Positions 21,745-32,442 of a DNA stretch of 64,000 bases are shown piece by piece (the first letter of the stretch is position 1; each line of letters starts with the position of its first letter). The notes beneath the pieces are model-generated. The model did no database searches, was not told the DNA's origin, and was given only the letters and a program-made list of their open reading frames with translations. The stretch covers positions 2,976,001-3,040,000 of the forward strand of contig NZ_CP146091.1 in assembly GCF_037023145.1 (NCBI RefSeq). The letters are read 5' to 3'. A program made the translations under genes and the position numbers. Origin of the DNA: Ralstonia sp. RRA (GTDB lineage Bacteria > Pseudomonadota > Gammaproteobacteria > Burkholderiales > Burkholderiaceae).

Positions 21745-22982
21745 ACCTTGCCCCCACGCATCAACACGCGATTCTCGTAGTCGATACGCAGCAACAGCGC
21801 GACCGCCACGCAGTTCATCAAAATGCCCGAGCCGCCGTAGCTCACCAGCGGCAGCGTCAGCCCCTTGGTCGGCAACAAGCCCAGGTTCACACCCATGTTG
21901 ATGAACGCCTGCCAGCCGATCCAGATCCCCAAGCCCTTGGCGACCAGGCCAGCGAACGTGCGGTCGAGCTGCAGCGCGGTACGGCCGATCTCGAATGCGC
22001 GGCGCACCATCCAGTAGAACAGCAGGATCACGATCAGCACGCCGATGAAGCCGAGCTCCTCGCCGATCACCGCGAGGATGAAGTCGGTGTGCGCTTCGGG
22101 CAGGTAGTGCAGCTTCTCGATGCTGCCGCCCAGGCCGACGCCGGTCCACTCGCCGCGGCCGAAGGCGATAAGCGAGTGCGTGAGTTGGTACGCCTTGCCC
22201 TGCGCGTATTCCTCTTGCCACGGATTCAGGTACGCGAAAATCCGCTCACGCCGCCACGGCGACAGCAGCACCAGCAGCGAGAACGTCGACACCGCCGTCA
22301 GCACCAGCCCGCCGAACAGCTTGCCGTTCACGCCGCCCAGGAACAGGATGCCCATGGCCACCGCCGCGATCACCAGGAACGCGCCCATGTCGGGCTCCAG
22401 CAGCAGCAGCGCACCCACGAAGGCCACCGCCACGCCCATCGGCAGGAAGCCTTTGCGCACGCTCTGCATCCAGTCCTGCTTGCGCACCGTGTAGTTGGCG
22501 GCGTACAGCACCACCGCCAGCTTCATCAACTCCGACGGCTGGAAGTTCATGATGCCCAGCGGCAACCAGCGTCGCGCGCCGTTCACGCCCTTGCCCACAT
22601 GCGGGACCAGCACAATGATCAGCAACACCAGCGCGATGATGAACAGCTTGGGCGCGTACTTGTCCCAGAACTTGATCGGAATCTGAAATGCCACGACCGC
22701 GCCGATCACGCCGATCAGCAGCGAGAACATGTGGCGCGTCAGAAAGTGACCGTTGCTGTAGTTCGCATATTTGGGCGAATCCGGCAGCGCAATCGACGCC
22801 GAATACACCATCACCAAGCCAAGACCCAGCAGCACGATCGCCACCCACATCAGCGGCTGGTCGTACTCCATCATCTTGGAGCGCGTCGGCTTGACGCCCG
22901 AGACGGCGTCGCGCAAGCCGCCCCACGCATTGCCGATGGTCGCGCCGATGAAGCCGCTGCGTTTGATCTGGGTGTCGCTCAT
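21741..22982 (-). CDS. ftsW: Lipid II polymerase / cell division protein FtsW
   Basis: SEDS-family peptidoglycan glycosyltransferase of the divisome, working with FtsI. 413 residues with about ten hydrophobic helices. Signature segments are [10 protein letters not shown] at the start of the membrane domain, [19 protein letters not shown], and the C-terminal [25 protein letters not shown] cytoplasmic N-terminus of about 40 residues precedes the first helix. It overlaps murD upstream and murG downstream as ATGA. Confidence 0.96.
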   Translation of the reverse strand: MSDTQIKRSGFIGATIGNAWGGLRDAVSGVKPTRSKMMEYDQPLMWVAIVLLGLGLVMVYSASIALPDSPKYANYSNGHFLTRHMFSLLIGVIGAVVAFQIPIKFWDKYAPKLFIIALVLLIIVLVPHVGKGVNGARRWLPLGIMNFQPSELMKLAVVLYAANYTVRKQDWMQSVRKGFLPMGVAVAFVGALLLLEPDMGAFLVIAAVAMGILFLGGVNGKLFGGLVLTAVSTFSLLVLLSPWRRERIFAYLNPWQEEYAQGKAYQLTHSLIAFGRGEWTGVGLGGSIEKLHYLPEAHTDFILAVIGEELGFIGVLIVILLFYWMVRRAFEIGRTALQLDRTFAGLVAKGLGIWIGWQAFINMGVNLGLLPTKGLTLPLVSYGGSGILMNCVAVALLLRIDYENRVLMRGGKV

Positions 22983-24646
22983 AGGAGGACTCCTCGGTCG
23001 GCGGCGAGCGCCACCACGGCTTCATGGAATACCTGCGCGCGGTGTTCGTAGTTGCGGAACATGTCGAAGCTCGCACACGCCGGCGACAGCAGCACCGCAT
23101 CGCCCGGCTGCGCGCGTGCGGCAGCTTCCTGTACAGCGGCTTCCAGCGTCGGTGCGTCAACCAGCGTGACACCGGTATTGGCCAGTGCCTCGCGGATCAG
23201 CGGTGCATCGCGCCCGATCAGGACGACGGCGCGCGCGTACTGCGCGACCGGCGCGGCCAGCGGCGAGAAGTCCTGCCCCTTGCCATCGCCGCCAGCGATC
23301 AGCACCACGTGCTTGGACAGGCCTGAGAGCGCCGCCACCGTCGCGCCGACGTTGGTGCCCTTGCTGTCGTCAAAGAATTCGATGTCATCAAACGCGGCGA
23401 TCAGCTCCACGCGGTGTGGCTCGCCGGCGTAATCGCGCAGGCCGTGCAGCAGCGCGCTCACCGGCAGACCGATGGCGCGGCACAGTGCCAGCGCGGCCAT
23501 CGCGTTGGTGGCGTTGTGCAAGCCGCGAATGCGTAGCGCGTCGGCAGGCATCAGGCGCTTCAGACGCACTGGCACCGGCGCGGCGGGCGTGGTATCGCCC
23601 TTCTTTCGGCGGACCGGCTTTGTCGGCAGATCATCCTCATCGGCTTCTGCCAGCACGATCCACGGCATACCGCCTTCGCGCAGCAGGCCGAGTGCATCGG
23701 GGGTAGTCGGCTCGTCCGTGCCGAACGTGATGTCGCCGCCCTTGCTCGCGAACGCCATCACACCGGCGTCCTGACGGTTCAGCACACGCACGGTGTTGGC
23801 GCCGAAGATGCGGCCCTTGGCAGCCGCGTAGGCTTCCATCGTGCCGTGCCAATCGAGGTGATCCTGCGTGATGTTCAGGATGGTCGCGGCGTCGGCATCC
23901 AGCGTGTGCGTGGTTTCCAGCTGGAAGCTGGAAAGCTCCAGCACCCACACGTCCGGCAGCGTGCCGGCGTCAACACACTCGGTGAGCTTGTCCAGCGCCG
24001 ACGGGCTGATATTGCCCGCCACGCCAACGGTCTTGCCGGCGCGCTCAGCCAAAGCGCCGGTGAGCGCAGTGGTCGTCGTCTTGCCGTTGGTACCGGTGAT
24101 GGCCAGCACGCGCGGTGCGTAGCCCTGCGCGGACTTGAGGCCGGCGAGTGCACGTGCAAACAGTTCGATCTCGCCCCACACCGGCACGGCGCGCTCTTTA
24201 GCGGCGGCCAGCAGCGCAGCGACGTTGGCGTCCAGCGGCGACAGCCCCGGGCTGATCGCCACCAGCGTCACGCCTTCCAACAACGACACGGCAAACGGGC
24301 CGCTCACGAATTCCGCATCCGGCACATGCGCACGCAGCGTCGGCAGATTGGCGGGCGCCTCGCGCGTGTCGGCCACGCGCACCCGTGCACCGTGGCGTGC
24401 GCACCAGCGCGCCATCGCCAGGCCGGATTCGCCCAGGCCGAGCACCAGCACGAAAGGTGCATCGAACTCGCCGAACATGCGCGGTTCTTGCGCTGTCTCG
24501 GCGGCAGGCATCGGCTCAGTAGAGTCGAACGTGACGGCCACGGCCTCCACGTCCGCACCCACGACGGACTCAGCCGCCACTTCCGTCAGCGTCGGCTCCA
24601 TGTCGTCGTCGGGATGGGCGATGGTTTCAGTCATGTCCGTGCTCAT
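22979..24646 (-). CDS. murD: UDP-N-acetylmuramoylalanine--D-glutamate ligase MurD (N-terminally extended)
   Basis: Adds D-glutamate to UDP-MurNAc-L-Ala. The ATG at 24646 overlaps the mraY stop (ATGA) and gives 555 residues, about 100 longer than E. coli MurD. The canonical enzyme begins near Met57 ([19 protein letters not shown]), so residues 1-56 form an acidic, Ala/Glu/Asp-rich extension. A second insert of about 35 residues rich in Asp, Lys and Pro ([18 protein letters not shown]) lies in the central/C-terminal half before the [14 protein letters not shown] motif. The P-loop TGTNGKT is at 184-190. An internal start at 24478 would give a normal-sized N-terminus, so which start is used is open. 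Confidence 0.93.
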   Translation of the reverse strand: MSTDMTETIAHPDDDMEPTLTEVAAESVVGADVEAVAVTFDSTEPMPAAETAQEPRMFGEFDAPFVLVLGLGESGLAMARWCARHGARVRVADTREAPANLPTLRAHVPDAEFVSGPFAVSLLEGVTLVAISPGLSPLDANVAALLAAAKERAVPVWGEIELFARALAGLKSAQGYAPRVLAITGTNGKTTTTALTGALAERAGKTVGVAGNISPSALDKLTECVDAGTLPDVWVLELSSFQLETTHTLDADAATILNITQDHLDWHGTMEAYAAAKGRIFGANTVRVLNRQDAGVMAFASKGGDITFGTDEPTTPDALGLLREGGMPWIVLAEADEDDLPTKPVRRKKGDTTPAAPVPVRLKRLMPADALRIRGLHNATNAMAALALCRAIGLPVSALLHGLRDYAGEPHRVELIAAFDDIEFFDDSKGTNVGATVAALSGLSKHVVLIAGGDGKGQDFSPLAAPVAQYARAVVLIGRDAPLIREALANTGVTLVDAPTLEAAVQEAAARAQPGDAVLLSPACASFDMFRNYEHRAQVFHEAVVALAADRGVLL

Positions 24647-25812
24647 CGCAGCTTCAGGGTCGACAGGCCGATCAGCACCAGCATCATGGTGATGACCCAG
24701 AAGCGCACGACCACCTGCGTCTCCTTCCAGCCGGAGAGCTCGAAGTGGTGGTGCAGCGGCGCCATGCGGAAGAGGCGTCGGCCCTCGCCGTAACGCTTCT
24801 TGGTGAACTTGAACCACGTCACCTGCAGCATCACCGAGAGGGTCTCGACCACAAAGATGCCGCCCATGATGAACAGCACGATCTCCTGGCGCACGATCAC
24901 GGCGATGGTGCCGAGCGCCCCGCCCAGTGCCAGCGCGCCGACGTCACCCATGAACACCTGCGCCGGATGCGCGTTAAACCACAGGAAGGCAAGCCCTGCC
25001 CCGGCCATCGCCGAGCAGAAGATCAGCAGCTCGCCTGCGCCCGGAATGTGCGGGAACAGCAGGTACTTGCTGTAGACCGCGCTGCCCATCACGTAAGCGA
25101 AGATGCCGAGCGCGCTGCCCACCAGCACCACGGGCATGATGACGAGGCCGTCCAGGCCATCCGTCAAATTCACGGCGTTACTGGAACCAACGATGACGAG
25201 GTACGTGAGGATGATGAAGCCGAACACGCCCAGCGGGTAGCTGACTTCCTTGAAGAACGGCACGATCAGGTGCGACTTGGCCGGCAGGTTGATCGACAGG
25301 CCGCTGCGCACCCAGTCCAGGAACAGTTCGAGCACGCGCATGTTGCTGGTCTCGGACACCGAGAACGCCAGGTACGCGGCAGCAAACAGGCCGATCACGG
25401 TCTGCCAGAAGAACTTCTCGCGCGAGGACATGCCCTTCGGGTCGCGGTGCACGACCTTGCGGTAATCATCCACCCAGCCGATGGCGCCGTAGCCGAGCGT
25501 GACGAGCAGCACGATCCAGATGAAGCGGTTGCCCCAGTCGGCCCACAGCAGCGTGGACACGGCAATGCCGATGAGCACCAGCACACCGCCCATGGTGGGC
25601 GTGCCGGCCTTGACCAGGTGGGTCTGCGGACCGTAGCTGCGCACGGCCTGGCCGACCTTCATTTCCGTCAGGCGACGGATCACCCACGGCCCGAACCCGA
25701 GGCCGATCACCAGCGCCGTGAGGGACGCCATCACGGCCCGGAACGTCAGATAGTTGAAGACGCGCAGGAAGCCGTAGTCGTTCTGCAGCCATTGCGCCAA
25801 TGCCAATAACAT
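24643..25812 (-). CDS. mraY: Phospho-N-acetylmuramoyl-pentapeptide transferase MraY
   Basis: Integral membrane enzyme forming lipid I from UDP-MurNAc-pentapeptide and undecaprenyl phosphate. 389 residues with about ten hydrophobic helices. Catalytic-loop motifs are present: [12 protein letters not shown] (aspartate pair), [12 protein letters not shown], and [15 protein letters not shown]; the histidine-rich [10 protein letters not shown] segment is near the C-terminus. It lies 15 bp after murF and overlaps murD. Confidence 0.97.
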   Translation of the reverse strand: MLLALAQWLQNDYGFLRVFNYLTFRAVMASLTALVIGLGFGPWVIRRLTEMKVGQAVRSYGPQTHLVKAGTPTMGGVLVLIGIAVSTLLWADWGNRFIWIVLLVTLGYGAIGWVDDYRKVVHRDPKGMSSREKFFWQTVIGLFAAAYLAFSVSETSNMRVLELFLDWVRSGLSINLPAKSHLIVPFFKEVSYPLGVFGFIILTYLVIVGSSNAVNLTDGLDGLVIMPVVLVGSALGIFAYVMGSAVYSKYLLFPHIPGAGELLIFCSAMAGAGLAFLWFNAHPAQVFMGDVGALALGGALGTIAVIVRQEIVLFIMGGIFVVETLSVMLQVTWFKFTKKRYGEGRRLFRMAPLHHHFELSGWKETQVVVRFWVITMMLVLIGLSTLKLR

Positions 25813-25827
25813 GGGTTCTTGCTTCCC

Positions 25828-27267
25828 TTAATGCTTCTGTTGCGTGGTGGAATCTGCCGGCGATGCTGCAGCCGGGTCTTTCAAGACCAGCGCTTCGACA
25901 ATGCGTTCCATCCGCATGAAGCGCGAGCCCTTCACCAATACCGTTGCGCCCGGTGCAATGTCCGGCACGCCTTGTTCTATCAATGCTTCGGCTGATGCGA
26001 AATGCCGTGCGCCGGCGCCAAACGCATCCACCGTGTGTTTTGCCAGTTCGCCCGTTGCGAGCACCGCATCGATGCCGTGCTCGCGCGCATACGCGCCAAT
26101 CTCTTCGTGGAATGCCGGGCCTTGCGAACCAACCTCGCCCATGTCGCCCAGCACCAACCAGCGCGGTGCCGGCAGCGTCATCAGCGCGTCAATGGCCGCA
26201 CGCACGGAATCCGGATTCGCGTTGTACGTGTCGTCGATGACGAGACCGCCGCGGGCGCCCGGCTTGCGCTGCAGCCGGCCCTTGACCGGTGCGAAGTTGC
26301 TCAGCGCCTGCGCGATCACCTGGGGCGCAACACCCGCCGCCAGCGCACACGCGGTGGCCGCCAGCGCATTGCGCGCGTTGTGCACGCCAAGCAGCGGCAG
26401 CGTGAAGGCGAAGTGTTGCCCCGGCGCTTGCACATCCATGTGCTGACCGTTGGCGGTGTCCGTCACCACACTGGTCACCGCGCCCGCTTCGATACCGAAA
26501 TCCAGCACGCGGCGCGATCCGGCCGCCGCTTGCCACACGGGTGCGTATTCACCACCGTTGGCCGCATCACGCGGAAACACCGCCACGCCATCGGCCGGCA
26601 ACGCGGCCAGCACGGCGGCATGCTCTTCGGCCACCGCTTCCACGCTGACCATGAACTCCTGGTGCTCGCGCTGCGCGTTGTTGATCATCGCCACGGTCGG
26701 CTGTGCAATGGCGGCCAGCACCGCCGTCTCGCCTGGGTGGTTCATGCCGAGCTCAAGCACAGCGAGCTTGTGCTGCGCGTTCAGGCGGAACAGCGTGAGC
26801 GGCAAGCCGATGTCGTTGTTGAAGTTGCCGGCGGTCGCCAGGCGGGCGTCTTCGCCCACGGCCTGCGCGAAGATCGCAGAGATCATCTCCTTGACCGTCG
26901 TTTTACCGTTACTGCCCGTGACGGCCACCACCGGAATCGGGAACTGACGGCGCCAGCCAGCGGCAAGCTGCCCCAGCGCAATACGCGTGTCGGCCACCGT
27001 CAGCACGGCGACGTTGCTCACATCCAGCGTGCCCGGCAGCGCGCGCGACACCAGCACCGCGGCGGCGCCACGCGCAATCACATCCGGCAGGAAGTCGTGC
27101 GCATCGAAACGTTCGCCGATCAGCGCGACGAACAGGTCGCCGGGCTCGACAGCACGGCTATCGGTCGTCACGCGACGGATGGCAGCGTCCGGGCCGACGA
27201 GGTGTGCGCCGGCCATCCAGGCAGCGGCGTCAGTGGCTTGCATCATCACGGTTTGGGCGGCGCTCAT
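25828..27267 (-). CDS. murF: UDP-MurNAc-tripeptide--D-alanyl-D-alanine ligase MurF
   Basis: Adds the D-Ala-D-Ala dipeptide made by DdlB. 479 residues. The ATP loop is VTGSNGKTTVKEM, followed by NFNNDIGLPLTLFRL and ELGMNHPGE, and a later DDTYNANPDSVRAAI segment, all standard for MurF. The ATG overlaps the murE stop as ATGA. Confidence 0.97.
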   Translation of the reverse strand: MSAAQTVMMQATDAAAWMAGAHLVGPDAAIRRVTTDSRAVEPGDLFVALIGERFDAHDFLPDVIARGAAAVLVSRALPGTLDVSNVAVLTVADTRIALGQLAAGWRRQFPIPVVAVTGSNGKTTVKEMISAIFAQAVGEDARLATAGNFNNDIGLPLTLFRLNAQHKLAVLELGMNHPGETAVLAAIAQPTVAMINNAQREHQEFMVSVEAVAEEHAAVLAALPADGVAVFPRDAANGGEYAPVWQAAAGSRRVLDFGIEAGAVTSVVTDTANGQHMDVQAPGQHFAFTLPLLGVHNARNALAATACALAAGVAPQVIAQALSNFAPVKGRLQRKPGARGGLVIDDTYNANPDSVRAAIDALMTLPAPRWLVLGDMGEVGSQGPAFHEEIGAYAREHGIDAVLATGELAKHTVDAFGAGARHFASAEALIEQGVPDIAPGATVLVKGSRFMRMERIVEALVLKDPAAASPADSTTQQKH

Positions 27268-28808
27268 GCGTTCACCCCGCGGGCGGCCAGTGCCAGGCGC
27301 ACGTGTTCCTGATCGGAGAACGGACGCTTGCGGCCCGCAATCTCCTGCGTCGATTCATGTCCCTTGCCGGCCACGACGATCACGTCGTGGGCATCGGCGT
27401 GGCGCACCGCGTGCAGGATGGCCGCAGCGCGGTCTTCGATCTGCGCCGCGGCGCGCGGGTTGTCCATGCCGTCAGAAATCTCGTCGAGGATGTGTTGCGG
27501 GTCTTCGCTGCGCGGGTTGTCGGAAGTCAGCACCACGTGCTGCGCCAGCCGCTCGGCGATACCGCCCATCTGCGGGCGCTTGCCGGGGTCACGATCACCG
27601 CCGCAGCCGAACACGGCCCACAGCTTGCCGCCGCGTGCCTCGGTAATCGGCGCGAGTGCACGCAGCGTCTGCTCCAGCGCGTCGGGCGTGTGGGCGTAAT
27701 CGACTACCACCAGCGGGCCGTCTTCGCCGCCGAAGCGCTCCATGCGGCCGCTCACCGGCTGCAGCTTTTCCAGGCGCGCGATGGCGTCCTGCCACGGCAC
27801 GCCGGCCGCCAGCAAGGCGCCCAGCACACCCAGCAGATTCGAGACGTTGAACAGGCCGACCGTCGGCGCATGCACCGTCGCGTGGCCAAACGAACCGTCC
27901 ACATCGAAGGTCGTGCCGGTGCGATGTGCACGCACGTTGGTGGCACGCAGCCAGTGCTTGGCGCCGTGCTGCGAGGCCGCGTCGCCATCGATACCGTATT
28001 CGATGGTCTCGATACCGGCGCGGGCGTTTTGCAGCAACCGCACGCCGGCCGCGTCGTCGCGGTTGATGACGGCGGCACGCAAACCCTGCCAGTTGAACAG
28101 ACGCGCCTTGGCGAGCTCGTACTCGGCCATGGTGCCGTGGTAGTCGAGGTGGTCTTGCGTGAGGTTGGTGAACACCGCGATATCGAAACGCGTACCGTCC
28201 ACGCGGCCTTGCTCCAGGCCGTGCGATGACACCTCCATCGCGATGGCGCGCGCGCCGGCATGGTGCAGATCGGCCAGGCTGTGCTGAAGCTGGATGGCAT
28301 CCGGCGTGGTGAAGCCGGTGGCCACCAGCGCATCGACAAACCCGGTGCCGAGCGTACCCACCACTGCGCAACGCTCGCCCTGCTTGGTGAGCGCCTGCGC
28401 GATCCACTGCGAGCACGACGTCTTGCCGTTGGTGCCCGTCACGCCAATCACACGCAGCGTATCCGGCCCGGGCACGCTATACCACTGCGCAGCCAGCGGC
28501 CCAGCCAGCTCAGCCAAGCCGTCCACCGGCAGGATGCGCACCGGTGCATCGGCCGGCATCGCGTAGCCGTGCGCTTCGGCCAGCACGGCGGATGCGCCGG
28601 CCGCGATGGCCTGCGGAATATGCGGGCGCCCGTCGCCATGCTGACGCACGTTGCCCAGCACGTAGGCGACAAACACATCGCCTGTCTTGAGCTTGCGCGT
28701 GTCGCTGGTGATGTCGGCCCCGGCCGGCACCTGCGCACGCAGCCAGTCCAGCACCGGCGTGAGGCGCGCGGCAATGGATGGGCGATCCGAGTTCGGTAAG
28801 GCTGTCAT
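27264..28808 (-). CDS. murE: UDP-MurNAc-tripeptide synthetase MurE (meso-diaminopimelate adding)
   Basis: Adds the third stem-peptide residue. The motif SDNPRSEDP (DNPR type) near residue 425 marks meso-diaminopimelate specificity rather than lysine. The ATP loop is GVTGTNGKTSCSQW and the carbamylated-lysine region AMEVSSHGLEQGRV is present. 514 residues. Both ends overlap neighbours (ftsI and murF) as ATGA, indicating translational coupling along the operon. Confidence 0.97.
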   Translation of the reverse strand: MTALPNSDRPSIAARLTPVLDWLRAQVPAGADITSDTRKLKTGDVFVAYVLGNVRQHGDGRPHIPQAIAAGASAVLAEAHGYAMPADAPVRILPVDGLAELAGPLAAQWYSVPGPDTLRVIGVTGTNGKTSCSQWIAQALTKQGERCAVVGTLGTGFVDALVATGFTTPDAIQLQHSLADLHHAGARAIAMEVSSHGLEQGRVDGTRFDIAVFTNLTQDHLDYHGTMAEYELAKARLFNWQGLRAAVINRDDAAGVRLLQNARAGIETIEYGIDGDAASQHGAKHWLRATNVRAHRTGTTFDVDGSFGHATVHAPTVGLFNVSNLLGVLGALLAAGVPWQDAIARLEKLQPVSGRMERFGGEDGPLVVVDYAHTPDALEQTLRALAPITEARGGKLWAVFGCGGDRDPGKRPQMGGIAERLAQHVVLTSDNPRSEDPQHILDEISDGMDNPRAAAQIEDRAAAILHAVRHADAHDVIVVAGKGHESTQEIAGRKRPFSDQEHVRLALAARGVNA

Positions 28809-30592
28809 TGCAGCCCCCCCACAGGTTCTTCCGGCACTTCCGGAGACATCACGAGCTGACGCACGGGCGAATCCGGCGGCACGTTCAAGGCGCGCAGGGT
28901 GCCGCCCACGATCTGAGAGAACACTGGGCCGGCCGCCCCGCCGCCGTAGCGGTTACCCACCGTGGGCTCGTCCACGCTCACCGCCACGATGATGCGCGGG
29001 TTCGACATCGGCGCCAGGCCAATAAACGAGGCGCGATACTTGGAGCGGTCATAGCCGCGGCCGGTGTGCTTCCAGGCCGTGCCGGTCTTGCCGCCCACGC
29101 GGTAACCCATCACCTGCGCTTGGGGTGCGGTACCGCCAGGCGCCGTCACCGTTTCCAGCATCTGACGGACTTGCCGCGCCACCTCCGGCGAGATCACGCG
29201 CTCGCCCTGCGGCGGCTGACCATTGGTGCGGTACATGGTGATCGGGATCAGCTCGCCATCGTGCGCGAAGATCGTGTACGCATGGGCAATCTGGAACAGC
29301 GACACCGACAGGCCGTAGCCATACGACATGGTCGCCTGCTCGATGCGGCGCCATTTGTTGGCCGGCCGCAGGCGCCCGGCCACCGCGCCCGGAAAGCCGA
29401 TCTTGGGCGCCTGACCCAGGCCAACGCTGGTGAACATGTCCCACATTTCCTGTGGCTTGAGCGTCATCGCGATCTTGGTCGTGCCGATGTTGCTCGAGTG
29501 CTGGATGACCTGCGCGACCGTCAGCGTGCCGTAGTTGCTGGTGTCGGAAATGGTCGCGCCTTCAAAGTTGAATTTGCCGTTGGTCTGCACCAGCGTGGTG
29601 GGCGTCACGCGCTTGAGCTGCAGCGCCAGGCTGATGGTGATCGGCTTCATCATCGAGCCAGGCTCGAAGGTGTCGGTCAGCACGCGGTTGCGCAACTGCT
29701 CGCCCGACAGACGGGTGCGATCGTTCGGGTTGTAGGTCGGATAGTTCGCCAGTGCCAGCACTTCACCGGTCTGGGCGTCCAGCACGATGGCGCTGGCTGC
29801 CTTGGCATGGGTGCGCTCGATGGCGGCCTTCAGTTCATTGAAGGTCAGATACTGGATCTTGGCGTCGATCGATAGCGTCTGATCGTGGCCGTCGCGCGGC
29901 GCCTTGAGCACACCCACGTCTTCTACCACGCGGCCGAGGCGGTCCTTGATCACCTGACGCTGGCCGGCCGCACCCGCGAGGTCCACCTCGCGCGCCAGTT
30001 CCATGCCTTCCTGGCCCTTGTCCTCAACGTTGGTAAAGCCGACGATGTGTGCCATCGCCTCCCCTTCCGGGTAGAAGCGCTTGTACTCACGTGTCTGATA
30101 GATACCGTCGATTTTGAGCGCGGCAATCTGGTCGGCCACCTCGGGCAGCACTTGGCGCTTGAGGTAGACGAAGCCCTTGTCTTCGCCCAGCTTGGTGGCC
30201 AGTTCCTTATTGTTCATGCCGAGCAGCTTGGCGAGCTTCTGCATGTCGGTGCCGGGCACGTCGTTCGGAACGTCTTCCGGCACGGCCCAGACGGCCTTCA
30301 CCGGCAGGCTGGTAGCGAGCACCAAACCGTTACGGTCAAGGATCTTGCCGCGCGTGGCCGGCAACTCCAACGTGCGTTGGAAGCGCTTCTTGCCTTCGGC
30401 CTCGTAGAAGCGGTTGCCCGGGCCCTGAATCCACAACGCACGACCGATCAGCGCTATGAACGCCGCGAACATCAGGAAGACGACCAGCTTCGAGCGCCAC
30501 ATCGGCAGGCGCAGGCCCAGCACTGGGCTGGCGGAGAACTGGCCCAGGCGCGCGCGCGCCGTGGTGCCGTTGGATTTGCGTGCGCCGCTCAT
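28805..30592 (-). CDS. ftsI: Division-specific transpeptidase FtsI (PBP3)
   Basis: Class B penicillin-binding protein that cross-links septal peptidoglycan. 595 residues: one membrane helix about 34-52, the dimerisation/pedestal domain with RGKILDRNG near 81-89, and a transpeptidase domain. The active-site motifs are S313-M-M-K316 (in EPGSMMKP), SSN 366-368 and KTG 502-504. The SxxK box has two methionines where E. coli has STVK; a Met at the fourth position is conservative. The start overlaps the ftsL stop as ATGA. Confidence 0.97.
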   Translation of the reverse strand: MSGARKSNGTTARARLGQFSASPVLGLRLPMWRSKLVVFLMFAAFIALIGRALWIQGPGNRFYEAEGKKRFQRTLELPATRGKILDRNGLVLATSLPVKAVWAVPEDVPNDVPGTDMQKLAKLLGMNNKELATKLGEDKGFVYLKRQVLPEVADQIAALKIDGIYQTREYKRFYPEGEAMAHIVGFTNVEDKGQEGMELAREVDLAGAAGQRQVIKDRLGRVVEDVGVLKAPRDGHDQTLSIDAKIQYLTFNELKAAIERTHAKAASAIVLDAQTGEVLALANYPTYNPNDRTRLSGEQLRNRVLTDTFEPGSMMKPITISLALQLKRVTPTTLVQTNGKFNFEGATISDTSNYGTLTVAQVIQHSSNIGTTKIAMTLKPQEMWDMFTSVGLGQAPKIGFPGAVAGRLRPANKWRRIEQATMSYGYGLSVSLFQIAHAYTIFAHDGELIPITMYRTNGQPPQGERVISPEVARQVRQMLETVTAPGGTAPQAQVMGYRVGGKTGTAWKHTGRGYDRSKYRASFIGLAPMSNPRIIVAVSVDEPTVGNRYGGGAAGPVFSQIVGGTLRALNVPPDSPVRQLVMSPEVPEEPVGGLQ

Positions 30593-30915
30593 GGCTGTAC
30601 TCCTGAAGCCGTGGGCGCGCTGGCCGGCGTGGCAGGCGCCACTGGCACATCGGCAAACCCCTGCAGATACTGCGTACGACCCGCCTGCGCGGGCGACATC
30701 TTCAATTGCTTGCTCGCAATGTCAGCAATGCGAGCGCTCTTGCCCAGCGCGCTCTGCTCATATTGCAAGCGCGACCAGTCGGTGTTGAGTTGCTTTTCTT
30801 CCGCCTGCGCGCGATCCAGCGCGACAAACAGTTGCCGCGCCTGATGCTGCGAACTGACCAGCGACAGTGCACACAGCACCAGCGCAGTCAGCAGGAACAT
30901 GTTCAGGCGGTTCAT
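30589..30915 (-). CDS. ftsL: Cell division protein FtsL
   Basis: Small bitopic protein of the FtsQLB complex. The ATG at 30915 (MNRLNMFLLT) gives 108 residues: a very short cytoplasmic end, a transmembrane helix about 4-24, and a leucine/glutamine-rich periplasmic coiled coil (QARQLFVALDRAQAEEKQLN). A Pro/Ala-rich tail follows. The frame extends upstream without homology. It starts 19 bp after the rsmH stop. Confidence 0.93.
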   Translation of the reverse strand: MNRLNMFLLTALVLCALSLVSSQHQARQLFVALDRAQAEEKQLNTDWSRLQYEQSALGKSARIADIASKQLKMSPAQAGRTQYLQGFADVPVAPATPASAPTASGVQP

Positions 30916-30934
30916 GGCGTGCGTCTCCGTCGGC

Positions 30935-31894
30935 TCAGCAGCGCTCGGCCACGCGCATGATGGCCGAGCGCGCACGCGGATTGGCCGACACCTCGGCCTC
31001 CGACGGCTTCACACGGCCCAGCAAGCGCAACTGCGGCGCCGGCAGCTCATGCGCACGCAGCGGCATCCGACGCATTTCCGGCGCGGCGGATTGCTCCGGG
31101 CGCGCCAGGGCCTGCATGAAGCGCTTGACGATGCGGTCTTCCAGCGAATGGAAGCTGATCACGACGAGACGTCCCCCTTGTTCCAGGCGATCAAAGGCAG
31201 CCTTCAGACCGGTTTCGAGGTCCGCAAGCTCTTGATTGACGTGAATCCGTAAAGCTTGAAAGGTGCGGGTCGCAGGGTCTTGACCCTTCTCGCGTGTCTT
31301 GACGGCTTGCGCCACGAGCGCGGCAAGCTCGGATGTGCGATCGAGAGGACCTCGATCCCCGGATTGGCCCCGGCGAGCAACAATCGCCTTTGCAATCTGT
31401 ACAGCAAACCGTTCTTCCCCATAGTCCCGTATCACCCTCGCAATGTCGCGCTCATCAGCCTCGGCCAGCCATTGGGCTGCGGTGATGCCGCGCGTGGTGT
31501 CCATCCGCATGTCGAGCGGGCCATCCATCCGGAACGAGAAGCCACGTGCGCCTTCGTCGATCTGCGGCGAGCTGATGCCCAGATCGAGCAGCACGCCAGC
31601 CACCCGCTCCACGCCGCGCGCATCCAGGCACTGGGCCATCTGCGCGAAGCTGTCATGCTCAATAGCGAAGCGGGCATCCTGGATGGTGCCCGCTTCGGAG
31701 ATTGCTGCCGGGTCCTTGTCGAAGGCGACAAGTCTGCCGCCGGGCCCCAGCCGTTCCAGGATGAGTCGGCTGTGCCCGCCTCTCCCGAAGGTTCCGTCTA
31801 TATAGATGCCGTCGTCGCGCCAGATCAGCGCGTCGACCGCTTCGTCTAAGAGCACCGTTTGATGGCGCAGTCCCGTACTGGCTTGGGTTGTCAT
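30935..31894 (-). CDS. rsmH: 16S rRNA m4C1402 methyltransferase RsmH (MraW)
   Basis: Methylates N4 of C1402 in 16S rRNA with S-adenosylmethionine. 319 residues starting [20 protein letters not shown]. The SAM-binding segment [18 protein letters not shown] and the conserved [10 protein letters not shown] and [16 protein letters not shown] motifs are diagnostic. It is second in the dcw operon, 9 bp after mraZ. Confidence 0.97.
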   Translation of the reverse strand: MTTQASTGLRHQTVLLDEAVDALIWRDDGIYIDGTFGRGGHSRLILERLGPGGRLVAFDKDPAAISEAGTIQDARFAIEHDSFAQMAQCLDARGVERVAGVLLDLGISSPQIDEGARGFSFRMDGPLDMRMDTTRGITAAQWLAEADERDIARVIRDYGEERFAVQIAKAIVARRGQSGDRGPLDRTSELAALVAQAVKTREKGQDPATRTFQALRIHVNQELADLETGLKAAFDRLEQGGRLVVISFHSLEDRIVKRFMQALARPEQSAAPEMRRMPLRAHELPAPQLRLLGRVKPSEAEVSANPRARSAIMRVAERC

Positions 31895-31903
31895 CTCGCG
31901 TCA

Positions 31904-32332
31904 TCAAAAGGAGAAATTCTTGAGGGCGTCGGGCATGCCTTGCGCCATGGCGGCTTGCTCCTTCGCGGTGTACGTGGCGGCGTCCCAGACTTCGAAGTGG
32001 CTGCCCATGCCGAGCAGCATCACGTCGCGTTCAAGGGAAGCCGCGGTGCGTAGTTCCGGGGTAATGAGGACGCGGCCGGCGGTATCGAGCTCCACGTCAG
32101 CGGCGCTGCCCAGGAAGATCCGCTTCCACCAGTGGGCTTCCATCGGCAGCGCGGCAATGCGCTCGCGAAAGCGTTCCCACTCCGGGCGCGGAAACAGCAT
32201 GAGGCAGCCGTCCGGGTGCTTGGTCACAGTCACCCGGCCCTCGGCCTGCAGCTGAAGCGCTTCGCGGTGCCGCGACGGAATGGACATCCGCCCCTTGGCA
32301 TCCAGCGTCAGCGCCGACGCACCCTGGAACAC
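31904..32332 (-). CDS. mraZ: Transcriptional regulator MraZ
   Basis: AbrB-like DNA-binding protein that heads and represses the dcw operon in E. coli. 142 residues with two SpoVT/AbrB-type MraZ repeats ([18 protein letters not shown] and [20 protein letters not shown]). The start codon is GTG with GGAGAGAGA about 10 bp upstream. Four 10-bp direct repeats overlapping the predicted promoter are its probable binding site. Confidence 0.96.
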   Translation of the reverse strand: MFQGASALTLDAKGRMSIPSRHREALQLQAEGRVTVTKHPDGCLMLFPRPEWERFRERIAALPMEAHWWKRIFLGSAADVELDTAGRVLITPELRTAASLERDVMLLGMGSHFEVWDAATYTAKEQAAMAQGMPDALKNFSF

Positions 32333-32402
32333 GTTGGATTCTCTCTCCGGACAGCGGCGACGTTCACGATCGCGCCGTCAACTGGGCCACAAAACAGCCT
32401 CT

Positions 32403-32442
32403 TCAAACCACAAAACTACACTTTCTGACACTGTTTCCCACT
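32403..32442 (-). promoter_or_regulatory. Candidate MraZ box: four tandem 10-bp repeats
   Basis: Read on the minus strand: AGTGGGAAAC, AGTGTCAGAA, AGTGTAGTTT, TGTGGTTTGA, back to back with a 10-bp phase, the spacing of TGGGN repeats bound by E. coli MraZ. Only the first keeps a full GTGGGA core. The first overlaps the -10 hexamer. Confidence 0.6.

Noticed and set aside
18868..21780. 970-residue plus-strand open frame across ddlB-murC-murG
   Set aside because: Opposite strand of three well-identified Mur genes; no independent motif.
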